Positions 24,830 to 33,956 of a stretch of 64,000 nucleotides of DNA are shown one piece after another; the stretch's first letter is position 1; the number at the start of each line of letters is the position of its first letter. The DNA is from Hymenobacter telluris. Lineage in GTDB: Bacteria; Bacteroidota; Bacteroidia; Cytophagales; Hymenobacteraceae. The notes below the pieces were generated by a model. It was given only the letters and a program-made list of their open reading frames with translations, had not been told where the DNA came from and did not search any database. The position numbers were made by a program, and so were the translations under genes. The stretch spans positions 496,001-560,000 of the forward strand of contig NZ_JAFLQZ010000002.1 in the NCBI RefSeq assembly GCF_017313265.1, read 5' to 3'.

Positions 24830-25627
24830 GTGACTCTTCCCTTCTTCAAATACCAAGGCACCGGCAACGACTTCGTGATGGTGGACGACCGTGCCCACCG
24901 CTTCGACGAAACCAACCAGGCCCTCGTGCATCACCTCTGCGACCGGCGCCGCGGCATCGGGGCCGACGGGCTCATCCTGCTGCGTGAGCACCCGGAGTAC
25001 GATTTCGAGATGGTGTACTTCAACGCCGATGGACGCATCGGCTCGATGTGCGGCAACGGGGGGCGCTGCACGGTGGCCTTCGCCAAGCAGCTCGGCGTAA
25101 TTGCAAGCAGCACCCGCTTCCTGGCCGCCGATGGTCCGCACGAAGCGCAAATTGATGCCGATGGTACCGTGCACCTGCGCATGCAGGACGTAACCGGCCA
25201 CCAGCACATAGCCGAGCACGACGGTGTCTTTCTGAACACCGGTTCGCCGCACTTGGTGCGCTTCATGCCGGCCAGCACCCTGGCCGAGTTGAACGTGTTT
25301 GCCGAGGGGCGCGCCATTCGCTACGGCAACGTATTCAAGGAGCACGGCACCAACATCAATTTCGTGGAGAAGCCCGCTACACCCGATTTGCCGTGGCAGG
25401 TGCGCACCTACGAGCGGGGCGTGGAAGACGAAACCCTGAGCTGTGGTACGGGCGTTACGGCGGTGGCACTGGCTGCCTCCCGGCACGGCGCGCAAAGCCC
25501 GGTGCGTCTGCTCACGCCCGGCGGCGAGCTGCGCGTTACGTTCGAGGCGCTGCCTGATGGCGCCTTCACCAACATCTTCCTTATCGGGCCCGCCCAGCGG
25601 GTATTCGACGGCCAAGTGGAAATCTGA
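24830..25627 (+). CDS. dapF: Diaminopimelate epimerase
   Basis: A 265-residue cytoplasmic enzyme that interconverts LL- and meso-diaminopimelate for lysine and peptidoglycan synthesis. Translation starts at GTG 24830. Both catalytic cysteines are present: Cys74 in GSMCGNGGRC and Cys205 in ETLSCGTGVTA. The N-terminal FFKYQGTGNDFVMVDD, RRRGIGADGLILL and TGSPHLVRFM are standard. Length matches the family. It sits between dinB and a GNAT gene with short gaps of 12 and 8 bases, suggesting one operon. Confidence 0.96.
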   Translation: MTLPFFKYQGTGNDFVMVDDRAHRFDETNQALVHHLCDRRRGIGADGLILLREHPEYDFEMVYFNADGRIGSMCGNGGRCTVAFAKQLGVIASSTRFLAADGPHEAQIDADGTVHLRMQDVTGHQHIAEHDGVFLNTGSPHLVRFMPASTLAELNVFAEGRAIRYGNVFKEHGTNINFVEKPATPDLPWQVRTYERGVEDETLSCGTGVTAVALAASRHGAQSPVRLLTPGGELRVTFEALPDGAFTNIFLIGPAQRVFDGQVEI

Positions 25628-25635
25628 GCGAGGCT

Positions 25636-26151
25636 ATGCTGCACAACGAGCTGGTTTTTCTGCGGGCCCTGGAAGCAGAAGATTTAGAGTTTCTGTACGC
25701 CCTGGAAAACGACGCCGCGCTGTGGACCGTTTCCGACAACGTAGTACCTATTTCGCGCTACACCCTGCGGCAGTACCTCGACAATGCCGCCGCCGACTGG
25801 CAGGAGGTGCGGCAGCTGCGGCTGGTTATCTGCGCCACCGACGATAAACGGGCCGTCGGTACCGTCGATTTGTTTGATTATCAGGCACGTCATCAGCGGG
25901 CGGGCATTGGTATTGCGCTCTTGCCTGCTGAGCAGGGGAGGGGCTATGCGCAGGCAGCCTTACAACTGGTAATTTCTTACGCCCATACCACGCTGCACCT
26001 GCATCAGCTGTATTGTACAATTGCCACTGATAATGTGCGCAGTATTTATCTGTTTGAAAAATTGGGATTTACGGTGGTAGGCGTACGAAAGCAATGGTTG
26101 CGCAAAGCCGACGGTTGGCAAGACGTACTAGAATATCAATGTATAGTATAA
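25636..26151 (+). CDS. GNAT family N-acetyltransferase (RimJ/SpeG-like)
   Basis: A 171-residue protein from the ATG at 25636, eight bases after dapF. The fold markers are LRALEAEDLEFLYALENDA, AVGTVDLFDYQARHQRAGIGIAL, the acetyl-CoA loop EQGRGYAQAALQLVISYA and the C-terminal VRSIYLFEKLGFTVVGVRKQW. This pattern is that of RimJ-, RimL- or SpeG-type acetyltransferases. The acceptor (protein N-terminus, polyamine or other amine) is not determinable. Confidence 0.87.
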   Translation: MLHNELVFLRALEAEDLEFLYALENDAALWTVSDNVVPISRYTLRQYLDNAAADWQEVRQLRLVICATDDKRAVGTVDLFDYQARHQRAGIGIALLPAEQGRGYAQAALQLVISYAHTTLHLHQLYCTIATDNVRSIYLFEKLGFTVVGVRKQWLRKADGWQDVLEYQCIV

Positions 26152-26462
26152 TTCAGGCCGTAAAATTAGTGTTGTTTCCTGCTCGTTAGCTTAATCTCAA
26201 TATAAGCAAAGCTATATAAGTGGTAGTGTTGTGCTTGAATTTGTATTAATGCTATTGAAATATAATTTTTAAAAGTGAATTCTGCTGTTGAGCTATGTAT
26301 AAAGCTATACAGTTGAATTTATTAGTTACAGGAATTACTTTTTTTGGGGTGTATCCTTTTGTTGGGTGGCTACGTAGAATATAAATACCCCGGCCAGTGA
26401 CCATTATTTGACTGCTGCATAGGCCCGGCGGTACATCTATTACTTCTCACTACTGCTACTTT
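26152..26462. other. AT-rich intergenic region before the glycosyltransferase gene
   Basis: About 310 AT-rich bases between co-directional genes. It contains short recurring words such as AAGCTATA (near 26209 and 26301) but no clear terminator, inverted repeat or TAnnTTTG box. A TTTTG near 26356, 18 bases before TATAAATA, is a weak promoter candidate. Confidence 0.35.
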
Positions 26463-27710
26463 ATGTCGCTGAACGACCCAGCGCGGGGGGCCTTGTCTGC
26501 CACCAGCTCATCTGTCTCTGCTTCTCAACCAACCGCTGGGTTATTCCCAGACCTCGTTTGCTTTGCGCACCTGCACTGGGATTTTGTGTGGCAGCGCCCA
26601 CAGCATCTGCTCACGCGCTTTGCTCAGCAAGGCCGCGTGTTTTACGTGGAGGATGCGTTTTACCATGCCGACGACCTGATTGAGCCGCACATGGAGGTGA
26701 AGCCCCGGCAAGAAGGCGTGCAAGTGCTGGTAGTGCATTTGCCGGCCCGGCTGCGCGACAATGAAGCCGCCGCCGACCAGGCGCAGGAAAAAGTATTGCA
26801 GCAGTATTTCCGGCAGGAAAACATCAACCGCTACATTTTCTGGTACTATACGCCCATGGCGCTGGGCAAGTCCAGCCAGTTCCAGCCGGTGCTTACCGTG
26901 TATGACTGCATGGACGAGCTGGCTGCCTTCAAGTTTGCGCCACCCGCCCTGCGGGAGCGGGAGCAGGAACTGTTCAAGCGGGCCGATTTGGTGTTTACCG
27001 GCGGGTACACCATTTATGAATCCAAGCGCGAGCAGCATGCCGATGCGCACCCATTCCCGAGCAGCATCGACAAAGACCACTTCGGCCAGGCCCGCCAGGC
27101 CATGCCCGACCCCGCCGACCAAGCCGGTATTGCACACCCGCGCATTGGGTTCTTTGGCGTGGTAGATGAGCGCCTCGACATCGAGCTGCTGGGTGAGTTG
27201 GCCGAAGCGCACCCCGAATGGCAGTTCGTTATCATCGGGCCCGTAGTGAAAATTGATGCGGCCGTGCTGCCGCGCCAGCAAAACATCCACTACCTCGGCG
27301 GCAAAAATTACCAGGAGCTGCCTGCCTACCTGCACGGCTGGGACGTGGCCACGCTGCTCTTCGCCGACAACGAAAGCACCAAGTTCATTTCGCCTACCAA
27401 AACGCCGGAGTACCTGGCCGCTGGCCGCCCGGTGGTAAGCACCCCCATCCGCGACGTAGTGCGCCCCTACGGCGACCTGAAACTGGTGCAGATTGCCGCC
27501 ACCGCCGACGAGTTTGGCAGCGCCATTGCACGGGCCCTCGAGCAAACCAAGGACGCCGACTGGCGCCGCCGCACCGACGACTACCTGGCTACCATTTCCT
27601 GGGACCTAACCTGGCAGCAAATGACAGCGTTAATGAAAGACCGGCTACAGGCAAAAACTGCCAACTCGTCTGCCGCAGCCCCGTCTTCGCCGCTTGTCTC
27701 CGTTGCTTAA
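26463..27710 (+). CDS. Glycosyltransferase (GT-B fold, GT1/GT4-like)
   Basis: A 415-residue soluble protein. The opening LVCFAHLHWDFVWQRPQHLLTRFAQQGRVFYVED is typical of a GT4-like group often encoded beside UDP-galactopyranose mutase. VLTVYDCMDELAAF follows, then the Rossmann-like C-domain with HPRIGFFGVVDERLDIELL, WQFVIIGP, NIHYLGGKNYQELPAYLHGWDVATL and FISPTKTPEYLAAGRPVVSTPI carrying the donor-site Glu. It probably transfers a sugar, perhaps galactofuranose, in polysaccharide or glycan assembly; the donor is inferred only from glf 46 bases downstream. Confidence 0.87.
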   Translation: MSLNDPARGALSATSSSVSASQPTAGLFPDLVCFAHLHWDFVWQRPQHLLTRFAQQGRVFYVEDAFYHADDLIEPHMEVKPRQEGVQVLVVHLPARLRDNEAAADQAQEKVLQQYFRQENINRYIFWYYTPMALGKSSQFQPVLTVYDCMDELAAFKFAPPALREREQELFKRADLVFTGGYTIYESKREQHADAHPFPSSIDKDHFGQARQAMPDPADQAGIAHPRIGFFGVVDERLDIELLGELAEAHPEWQFVIIGPVVKIDAAVLPRQQNIHYLGGKNYQELPAYLHGWDVATLLFADNESTKFISPTKTPEYLAAGRPVVSTPIRDVVRPYGDLKLVQIAATADEFGSAIARALEQTKDADWRRRTDDYLATISWDLTWQQMTALMKDRLQAKTANSSAAAPSSPLVSVA

Positions 27711-27756
27711 CCTATCGAATCCGTCACTTCTCATCCATCCAAAACACGCTTAGCAT

Positions 27757-28944
27757 ATGTTCGATTATCTGATTGTCGGGGCCGGTTTCGCCGGCAGCGT
27801 GCTGGCCGAGCGCCTAGCCACCCGCTCGAATAAGAAGGTCCTTATCGTAGACAAACGCAGCCACATTGCCGGCAACGCCTACGACCATTACAACGAGGAA
27901 GGCATCCTGGTCCACAAATACGGTCCCCATATCTTTCATACCAACTCGAAGGATGTATTCGAGTACCTCTCCAATTTCACCGATTGGCGCCCTTACGAGC
28001 ACCGCGTACTGGCTTCGGTAGATGGCCAATTGGTGCCCATGCCCATCAACCTCGACACCATCAACAAGCTGTACGGCTTGTCGCTCAATAGCTTCGAGGT
28101 AGAGCAGTTTCTGGAGTCGTTGGCTGAAGAAATACCCGTTATCAAAACGTCGGAAGACGTAGTAGTAAGCAAAGTAGGCCGCGAGCTATACGAGAAATTT
28201 TTCCGCAACTACACCCGTAAGCAGTGGGGCCTCGACCCCTCGCAACTCGATAAATCGGTGACGTCGCGCGTGCCAACCCGCACCAACCGTGACAGCCGCT
28301 ACTTCACCGACAACTACCAGGCCATGCCGCTGCACGGCTACACCCGCATGTTCGAGAAGATGTTGGACCATCCCAACATCAAGGTGATGCTCAACACCGA
28401 CTACCACGACATCATCGACTTCATTCCGTTCAAGGAAATGATTTTCACGGGTCCGGTAGACGAGTATTTCGACTTCAAATACGGCAAGCTGCCGTACCGC
28501 TCGTTGGAGTTCAAGCACGAAACCCTCAACCAGGAAAACTACCTGGAGGCGCCCGTGGTCAACTACCCCAACGACAACCTCTACACCCGTATTACCGAGT
28601 TCAAGGCCCTTACCGGCCAGAAGCACCCCAAAACGGCCATCGTGTACGAGTATCCGAAAGCCGAGGGCGACCCATACTACCCCGTGCCGCAGCCCGAAAA
28701 TGCCGAGCTGTACAACCAGTACAAGAAGCTGGCTGACAACACGCCGAACGTGCATTTTGTGGGCCGCCTGGCCACCTACCGCTACTACAACATGGACCAG
28801 GTGGTAGCCCAGGCCCTGACGCTATACAAGAAACTGACCGAGAAAAGCGAGGAAGCCGTGAAGGCTGCCAAGCCCGCCATTACCGGCTCGGCTTCTATCA
28901 TCGACAAGCTGGTACCGCGCGACCCGGCCAAAGGCAAGCCGTAA
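27757..28944 (+). CDS. glf: UDP-galactopyranose mutase
   Basis: A 395-residue flavoenzyme that converts UDP-galactopyranose to UDP-galactofuranose in the cytoplasm. The FAD-binding GAGFAGS is at residues 8-14, with VLIVDKRSHIAGNAYD, YGPHIFHTNS, KFFRNYTRKQWGLDPSQLD, MPLHGYTRMFEKML and the C-terminal VHFVGRLATYRYYNMDQVVAQAL. The residues after about 365 (EKSEEAVKAAKPAITGS) form a non-conserved tail slightly longer than usual. It forms a likely operon with the preceding glycosyltransferase; together they imply galactofuranose-containing surface polymers. Confidence 0.95.
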   Translation: MFDYLIVGAGFAGSVLAERLATRSNKKVLIVDKRSHIAGNAYDHYNEEGILVHKYGPHIFHTNSKDVFEYLSNFTDWRPYEHRVLASVDGQLVPMPINLDTINKLYGLSLNSFEVEQFLESLAEEIPVIKTSEDVVVSKVGRELYEKFFRNYTRKQWGLDPSQLDKSVTSRVPTRTNRDSRYFTDNYQAMPLHGYTRMFEKMLDHPNIKVMLNTDYHDIIDFIPFKEMIFTGPVDEYFDFKYGKLPYRSLEFKHETLNQENYLEAPVVNYPNDNLYTRITEFKALTGQKHPKTAIVYEYPKAEGDPYYPVPQPENAELYNQYKKLADNTPNVHFVGRLATYRYYNMDQVVAQALTLYKKLTEKSEEAVKAAKPAITGSASIIDKLVPRDPAKGKP

Positions 28945-28982
28945 CCGAGCATCCATCTGAGTACAGCGGCCCGCGCCGCTAC

Positions 28983-29038
28983 CTGTCATCTGGTTTCCAG
29001 GAGAGTCTGATAAGGCTCCACCGGAAATCAGATGACAG
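28983..29038 (+). terminator. Hairpin after glf
   Basis: Arms CTGTCATCTGgTTTCC and GGAAAtCAGATGACAG pair over 15 of 16 bases around a 24-base loop, followed by CTTGTTTT. It could terminate the glf operon; the imperfect T-run leaves open that it is another inverted-repeat element. Confidence 0.5.
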
Positions 29039-29086
29039 ACTTGTTTTAGACTTAGGCAAACTTGATACTCTGGCCGTTCCGCAAGA

Positions 29087-29521
29087 ATGAGGAGCCCACG
29101 TTTGCCAGCCTATTTTTTCACCACCGACCAACCCTGTGCCAGAGTACGACGTGGGCCAGCGTTTCAAGCCGCTGATGATGTGCTGATTTCGCCTGCTTAC
29201 GTGCCCGACTCGGTGAACGTGTCGCTCGGCCTGCTCATCGATGAAGAGCGTGGGGTGTGGCACTTGGCCAACCAAGGTGCCTATACCTGGGCGCAGTTTG
29301 CTAGCCTAGCTGCCGATATGGCCGGCTTGGATCAGTCGTTTGTGCTGCCGTGCTCGATGCGTGCTTGCGGGCTGCCCGTTACTCGCCCTGCTTATAGCGT
29401 GCTGGGTAGCAAGCCAGGTAGTTTGCTGCCCGCAGTAGCGGATTGGCTGCACGAGTGCGTAGGCGAGCCGATGCCCAAGCTGAGGCTGGAACCCGAGAAG
29501 GCTATTGCGCTGGCCTCGTGA
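29087..29521 (+). pseudogene. Decayed 3' fragment of an RmlD-like sugar-nucleotide reductase gene
   Basis: From about 29162 the frame encodes FQAADDVLISPAYVPDSVN, LLIDEERGVWHLANQGAYTW and RPAYSVLGSKPG, which matches the C-terminal part of dTDP-4-dehydrorhamnose-reductase-like (RmlD) domains. The N-terminal Rossmann fold is absent. Just upstream, YDVGQRF is readable in another frame and would join to QAADDV after a one-base shift, so a frameshift and a large 5' deletion are likely. Some glycosyltransferase-glf clusters carry an RmlD domain fused to a family 1 glycosidase as the third gene, which this position would fit; that is an inference. The 144-residue open frame may still be translated but is not expected to be functional. 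Confidence 0.6.
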
Positions 29522-29585
29522 GCTGAATAAGTATTGAAACCACCTACAATGCCTGTTCATGGCCTGACAACCTTTCTTATCTGGC

Positions 29586-29618
29586 AAACCCCGCACTCTT
29601 TTTGAGGGAGCGGGGTTT
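29586..29618 (+). terminator. Hairpin terminator upstream of secA
   Basis: Arms AAACCCCGC and GCGGGGTTT, extended inward by CTC/GAG pairing, with a CTTTTT-containing loop. It ends the transcript of the decayed gene and insulates secA. Confidence 0.7.
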
Positions 29619-29682
29619 CGTCGTTTTGGGGGCCGGGGCGACGCAGATACGGGGTTTGGCGGGGAGTTTCCCGAAAACGCCG

Positions 29683-29690
29683 TAAATTTG
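29683..29690 (+). promoter_or_regulatory. secA promoter, -7 box
   Basis: TAAATTTG matches the Bacteroidota -7 consensus TAnnTTTG exactly and lies 36 bases before the secA ATG. A TTTG is present upstream at 29655-29658, but the spacing of 24 is longer than the usual 19-20, so the -33 element is uncertain. Confidence 0.55.
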
Positions 29691-29726
29691 AGGTACGCCC
29701 TTGCGTTTCAGCTTAAATAAACCAGC

Positions 29727-32700
29727 ATGTTTGATTTTTTAGGGAAAACCGTCGCCAAGATTTTCGGCACCAAATCGGACCGGGACTTGAAGGAGATTAT
29801 CCCCTACGTGGCGCTTATCAATGCCGAATATGCCAAACTGGCACAACTATCCGACGACCAGCTGCGCGAGCGTACCAACGAGGTGCGCGCCCGCATTGAT
29901 GCGCATCTAAAGGCCATCGACGAGCAGATTGCCGCGTTGCATGCCCGCGTCAACGAGGATACTACGCTCGATATTGCGCAGAAAGAGCAGGTTTTCGACC
30001 AGATTGACGAGCTGGAAAAGCAGCGCAACAAGGAGTTGGAAGTGGTGCTGATGCAGGTACTGCCCGACGCCTTTGCCATTGTGAAGGAAACCTCGCGCCG
30101 CTACAAAGACAACGGCCAGCTGGTGGTAACCGCCACCGACTACGACCGGGACTATGCGTCGCGCAAGCAAAACGTGACCATCCAGGGCGACCAGGCCATC
30201 TGGTCGAATAAGTGGCTGGCCGGCGGTGCCGAAATCACCTGGGACATGGTGCACTACGACGTGCAGCTGATTGGCGGCGTGGTGCTGCACCAGGGCAAAA
30301 TTGCCGAAATGGCCACCGGAGAAGGTAAAACCCTGGTTTCGACCTTGCCGGCGTTCCTCAATGCGCTGTCCAAGCGGGGCGTGCACCTGGTAACCGTCAA
30401 CGACTACCTGGCCAAGCGCGACTCGGAGTGGAATGCGCCGCTGTTCGAGTTCCACGGCATCACCGTGGACTGCATCGACAAGCACCAGCCCAACACCGAC
30501 GCCCGCCGCAAAGCCTACGCCGCCGACATCACCTACGGCACCAACAACGAATTCGGCTTCGATTACCTGCGCGACAACATGGCGCGCGACCCGCAGGAGC
30601 TGGTGCAGCGCAAGCACCACTTCGCCATGGTCGACGAGGTGGACTCGGTACTGATTGACGATGCCCGGACCCCGCTTATCATTTCCGGCCCCGTGCCGCG
30701 CGGGGATGTTCACGAGTTCTACCAGCTCAAGCCCCGCATTCAGATGCTGGTAGACGCGCAGAAACGGCTGGTGCAGCAATACTTAGTGGAAGCCCGCAAA
30801 GGCATCAAAGAAGGCCAGGATGGCGCTAAGGAAGGCGAGGCTGGCTTGTCGTTGTTCCGCGCCTACCGTGGCCTGCCCAAGAGCAAGCCACTCATTAAGT
30901 TCCTGTCGGAAACTGGCAACCGGGCCGTGCTGCAAAAGGTGGAGAACTTCTACCTGCAAGACAATGCCCGCCAGATGCCGCAGGCCGACATGCCGCTGTA
31001 CTTCACCATCGACGAGAAAAACAACCAGATTGAGCTGACCGAAAAAGGCATCGACCTGATTACGGCCCAGGGCGAAGATCCGCACCTGTTCATCATGCCC
31101 GACATCGGGATGGAAATTGCGGCGCTGGAGAACAGCAAAACCCTCACCAACGAGGACAAGCTGCACCAGAAAGAGCAGCTCATGCAGGACTACCAGGAGA
31201 AGAGCGAGCGGGTACACACCGTAAACCAGCTGCTGAAAGCCTACACCCTGTTCGAGAAAGACGACCAGTACATCCTGACCGACGACGGCAAGGTGAAGAT
31301 AGTGGACGAGCAGACCGGCCGCGTAATGGAAGGCCGCCGCTACTCCGACGGCTTGCACCAGGCTATTGAGGCCAAGGAAAACGTGCGCGTGGAAGATGCC
31401 ACCCAGACCTACGCCACCGTAACCTTGCAGAACTACTTCCGCATGTACCACAAGCTGGGCGGCATGACGGGTACGGCCGAAACCGAAGCCGGCGAGTTCT
31501 GGAGCATCTACAAGCTCGACGTGGTAGTAATTCCAACCAACCGCGGCATTTCGCGCAAGGACGAGCACGACAAGGTGTACAAGACTGTGCGCGAGAAGTA
31601 CAACGCCGTGGCCGAGGAAATCCAGACGCTGGTACAAGCCAACCGCCCGGTGCTGGTAGGTACCACGTCGGTGGAAATTTCCGAGCTGGTGAGCCGCATG
31701 CTGAAGCTGCGCGGCATCCCGCACCAGGTATTGAACGCCAAGCAAAACCAGCGCGAAGCTGAAATTGTAGCTGCTGCCGGCCACCCCGGCACCGTAACCA
31801 TTGCCACCAACATGGCCGGCCGGGGTACCGACATCAAGCTGCGCGGGGTAGCCAAAGAATCGGGTGGGCTGGCTATCATCGGCACGGAGCGCCACGAGTC
31901 ACGCCGCGTTGACCGCCAGCTGCGTGGTCGGGCCGGCCGCCAGGGCGACCCAGGTTCGTCGCAGTTCTTCGTGAGCCTAGAAGACAACCTGATGCGCCTG
32001 TTCGGCTCCGACCGGATTGCCAAACTCATGGACCGCATGGGTCTGGAGGAAGGCGAAGTGATTCAGCATTCCATGATTACCAGCAGCATCGAGCGGGCGC
32101 AGAAGAAAGTCGAGGAAAACAACTTCGGCCAGCGCAAGCGCCTGCTGGAGTACGACGACGTGATGAACGCCCAGCGCGAAGTGGTGTACAAGCGCCGCCG
32201 CAACGCTCTGTTTGGCGAGCGGCTGGAGCTGGACATCTGGAACATGATTTACGACGTGGCCGAGGACATTGTAACCAGCCACAAGATTTCCGGCGACTAC
32301 GAAGACTTCAAGCTGGCCATCGTGCGCATCTACGGCTACGATACCTACATCACCGAGCAGGAAATGAAAGGCCTGGCCGCCGGGCCGCTCACGCAGAAGC
32401 TCTACGACGAAGCCCTGGGCTACTACCACAGCAAGAACGAGCACATTGCCACCAATGCCATGCCGCTCGTAAACGATTTGCTGGCGCAGAACGCCCCGTT
32501 TGAAAACGTAGCCGTGCCGTTCACCGACGGCCGCAAGCAAGTATCGGCAGTAGCTAGCCTGCGCCGTTCCCAAGCCACGGGTGGCCACGAAATCATCCGG
32601 AGCATGGAGAAAACCGTGGTGCTGTCGACCATCGACACCGCCTGGACTCAACACTTGCGCCAGATGGACGACCTCAAGCAGGTGGTACAGAACGCCGTGT

Positions 32701-33131
32701 ACGAGCAGAAAGACCCCCTGTTGGTGTACAAGTTCGAGAGCTTCGAGTTGTTCAAAGGCATGATTGGCAAAGTGAACGAGGAGACGCTGTCCTTCCTGTT
32801 CCGCGCCGACGTGCCGGTGCAAGCCGGCGCCGAAGGCACTAACGAGTCGGAGTTCTACATCGAAGACGAACTGCCCACCCCGGTTCCGATGCCCAAGCTG
32901 AAAGCCGAGAAAGAAGTATCCTCGGTTTCGTTGGGCGCGGGCCCCGAGGACATGGGCCCTGACGACTTGCCGCTGGAAAAGCAGCAGCCGGCCAAGGCCC
33001 AGAAGATTGCCAACCGCAACGAGAAAGTAAGCGTGCAATACATGGACGGCCGGATTCTGCGGGACGTGAAGTTCAAAACCGTAGAGGAAGACCTGCTTAA
33101 CAACCGCTGCGTGTTGGTGGATATAGCTTAA
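29727..33131 (+). CDS. secA: Preprotein translocase ATPase SecA
   Basis: A 1134-residue motor ATPase that drives proteins through SecYEG. Walker A MATGEGKT is at 195-202; MVDEVDSVLIDDARTPLIISGP, KLGGMTGTAETE, MAGRGTDIKL and RRVDRQLRGRAGRQGDPGSSQFF mark the DEAD motor and PPXD regions. It is longer than E. coli SecA (901) because of inserts typical of Bacteroidota, here a coiled-coil-like segment at about 50-110 and a region around 355-400 (KGIKEGQDGAKEGE). The C-terminus ends NNRCVLVDIA and lacks the zinc-binding CxC-CH tail, leaving only a short charged linker. It appears to be monocistronic, between two terminators. Confidence 0.97.
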   Translation: MFDFLGKTVAKIFGTKSDRDLKEIIPYVALINAEYAKLAQLSDDQLRERTNEVRARIDAHLKAIDEQIAALHARVNEDTTLDIAQKEQVFDQIDELEKQRNKELEVVLMQVLPDAFAIVKETSRRYKDNGQLVVTATDYDRDYASRKQNVTIQGDQAIWSNKWLAGGAEITWDMVHYDVQLIGGVVLHQGKIAEMATGEGKTLVSTLPAFLNALSKRGVHLVTVNDYLAKRDSEWNAPLFEFHGITVDCIDKHQPNTDARRKAYAADITYGTNNEFGFDYLRDNMARDPQELVQRKHHFAMVDEVDSVLIDDARTPLIISGPVPRGDVHEFYQLKPRIQMLVDAQKRLVQQYLVEARKGIKEGQDGAKEGEAGLSLFRAYRGLPKSKPLIKFLSETGNRAVLQKVENFYLQDNARQMPQADMPLYFTIDEKNNQIELTEKGIDLITAQGEDPHLFIMPDIGMEIAALENSKTLTNEDKLHQKEQLMQDYQEKSERVHTVNQLLKAYTLFEKDDQYILTDDGKVKIVDEQTGRVMEGRRYSDGLHQAIEAKENVRVEDATQTYATVTLQNYFRMYHKLGGMTGTAETEAGEFWSIYKLDVVVIPTNRGISRKDEHDKVYKTVREKYNAVAEEIQTLVQANRPVLVGTTSVEISELVSRMLKLRGIPHQVLNAKQNQREAEIVAAAGHPGTVTIATNMAGRGTDIKLRGVAKESGGLAIIGTERHESRRVDRQLRGRAGRQGDPGSSQFFVSLEDNLMRLFGSDRIAKLMDRMGLEEGEVIQHSMITSSIERAQKKVEENNFGQRKRLLEYDDVMNAQREVVYKRRRNALFGERLELDIWNMIYDVAEDIVTSHKISGDYEDFKLAIVRIYGYDTYITEQEMKGLAAGPLTQKLYDEALGYYHSKNEHIATNAMPLVNDLLAQNAPFENVAVPFTDGRKQVSAVASLRRSQATGGHEIIRSMEKTVVLSTIDTAWTQHLRQMDDLKQVVQNAVYEQKDPLLVYKFESFELFKGMIGKVNEETLSFLFRADVPVQAGAEGTNESEFYIEDELPTPVPMPKLKAEKEVSSVSLGAGPEDMGPDDLPLEKQQPAKAQKIANRNEKVSVQYMDGRILRDVKFKTVEEDLLNNRCVLVDIA

Positions 33132-33155
33132 GAAACCTTGGTTTAGCTACGTAAG

Positions 33156-33192
33156 GCGGGAGCCGGCGAGGGTCGTCGGCTCCCGCTTGTTT
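33156..33192 (+). terminator. Strong hairpin terminator after secA
   Basis: Arms GCGGGAGCCGgCGA and TCGtCGGCTCCCGC (one mismatch) with a GGG loop, followed by TTGTTT. It lies 25 bases after the secA stop. Confidence 0.8.
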
Positions 33193-33287
33193 GTGAGGCA
33201 GTCTGCGTGGCGGCTTACTTGCGTACGTTACGGCAGCCGTGCCTCGTTCTTACCCGGCAGAGAACCGCTGACATTACCTTCAGACCC

Positions 33288-33956
33288 ATGAACCTCGCCC
33301 CCTACATCGACCACACTTTGCTCCGGCCCGACGCCACTCCCGCGCAAATCGAGCAACTGTGCGCGGAAGCCGCCACACATAGCTTTGCCGCCGTGTGCGT
33401 GCCGCCTTGCTACGTGCGGTTGGCTGCTGAAAAGCTGCAAGAAACCAAGGTTGCCGTGTGCACAGTAATTGGGTTTCCGCTGGGATATCAGCTGGCCAAG
33501 GTGAAGTTTTTTGAAGCCCACCAAGCCCTGACCGAAGGCGCCACCGAGCTGGACATGGTTATCAATATTGGGGCGCTGAAAGCCGGCCGCACCGAAGAAG
33601 TGGAAGAGGAAATCGGGCAGTTGGCCGAACTGTGCCACCTGCGCGGAGCCTTGCTGAAGGTGATTATTGAAACGGCCTTACTCACCGAGGACGAAATGGA
33701 ACTGGCCTGCCAGTTGTGCGAGGAAGCCGGTGCCGACTTCGTGAAAACCTCCACCGGTTTCGCCAGCCGGGGGGCGTCCGTAGCCGATATTATGCTGATG
33801 CGCCGAACCTTACCCGGCCAGATCCGAATTAAAGCAGCGGGCGGCATCCGAACCCGAACGGCAGCGCTAGCGCTGATAGCCGCCGGTGCCGACCGTATCG
33901 GCTCGTCAAATAGCCTAATTTTGCTTCACGAAGATGATACCACCATACCTGCGTAA
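33288..33956 (+). CDS. deoC: Deoxyribose-phosphate aldolase
   Basis: A 222-residue TIM-barrel aldolase cleaving 2-deoxyribose-5-phosphate to acetaldehyde and glyceraldehyde-3-phosphate in nucleoside breakdown. The ATG at 33288 gives the family start NLAPYIDHTLLRPDAT. Catalytic residues are present: Asp89 (ELDMVINIGALK), the Schiff-base Lys153 (DFVKTSTGF) and Lys182 (IRIKAAGGIRT). The last 23 bases overlap the following lipoprotein gene in another frame, so the two are translationally coupled even though their functions look unrelated. Confidence 0.95.
   Translation: MNLAPYIDHTLLRPDATPAQIEQLCAEAATHSFAAVCVPPCYVRLAAEKLQETKVAVCTVIGFPLGYQLAKVKFFEAHQALTEGATELDMVINIGALKAGRTEEVEEEIGQLAELCHLRGALLKVIIETALLTEDEMELACQLCEEAGADFVKTSTGFASRGASVADIMLMRRTLPGQIRIKAAGGIRTRTAALALIAAGADRIGSSNSLILLHEDDTTIPA

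Noticed and set aside
26152..26462. Possible small RNA or tRNA in the AT-rich gap
   Set aside because: No cloverleaf, TTCGA loop or stable hairpin was found.
30783..31895. 370-codon frame on the reverse strand of secA
   Set aside because: It is a complement shadow of a highly GC-biased gene and has no domain pattern.
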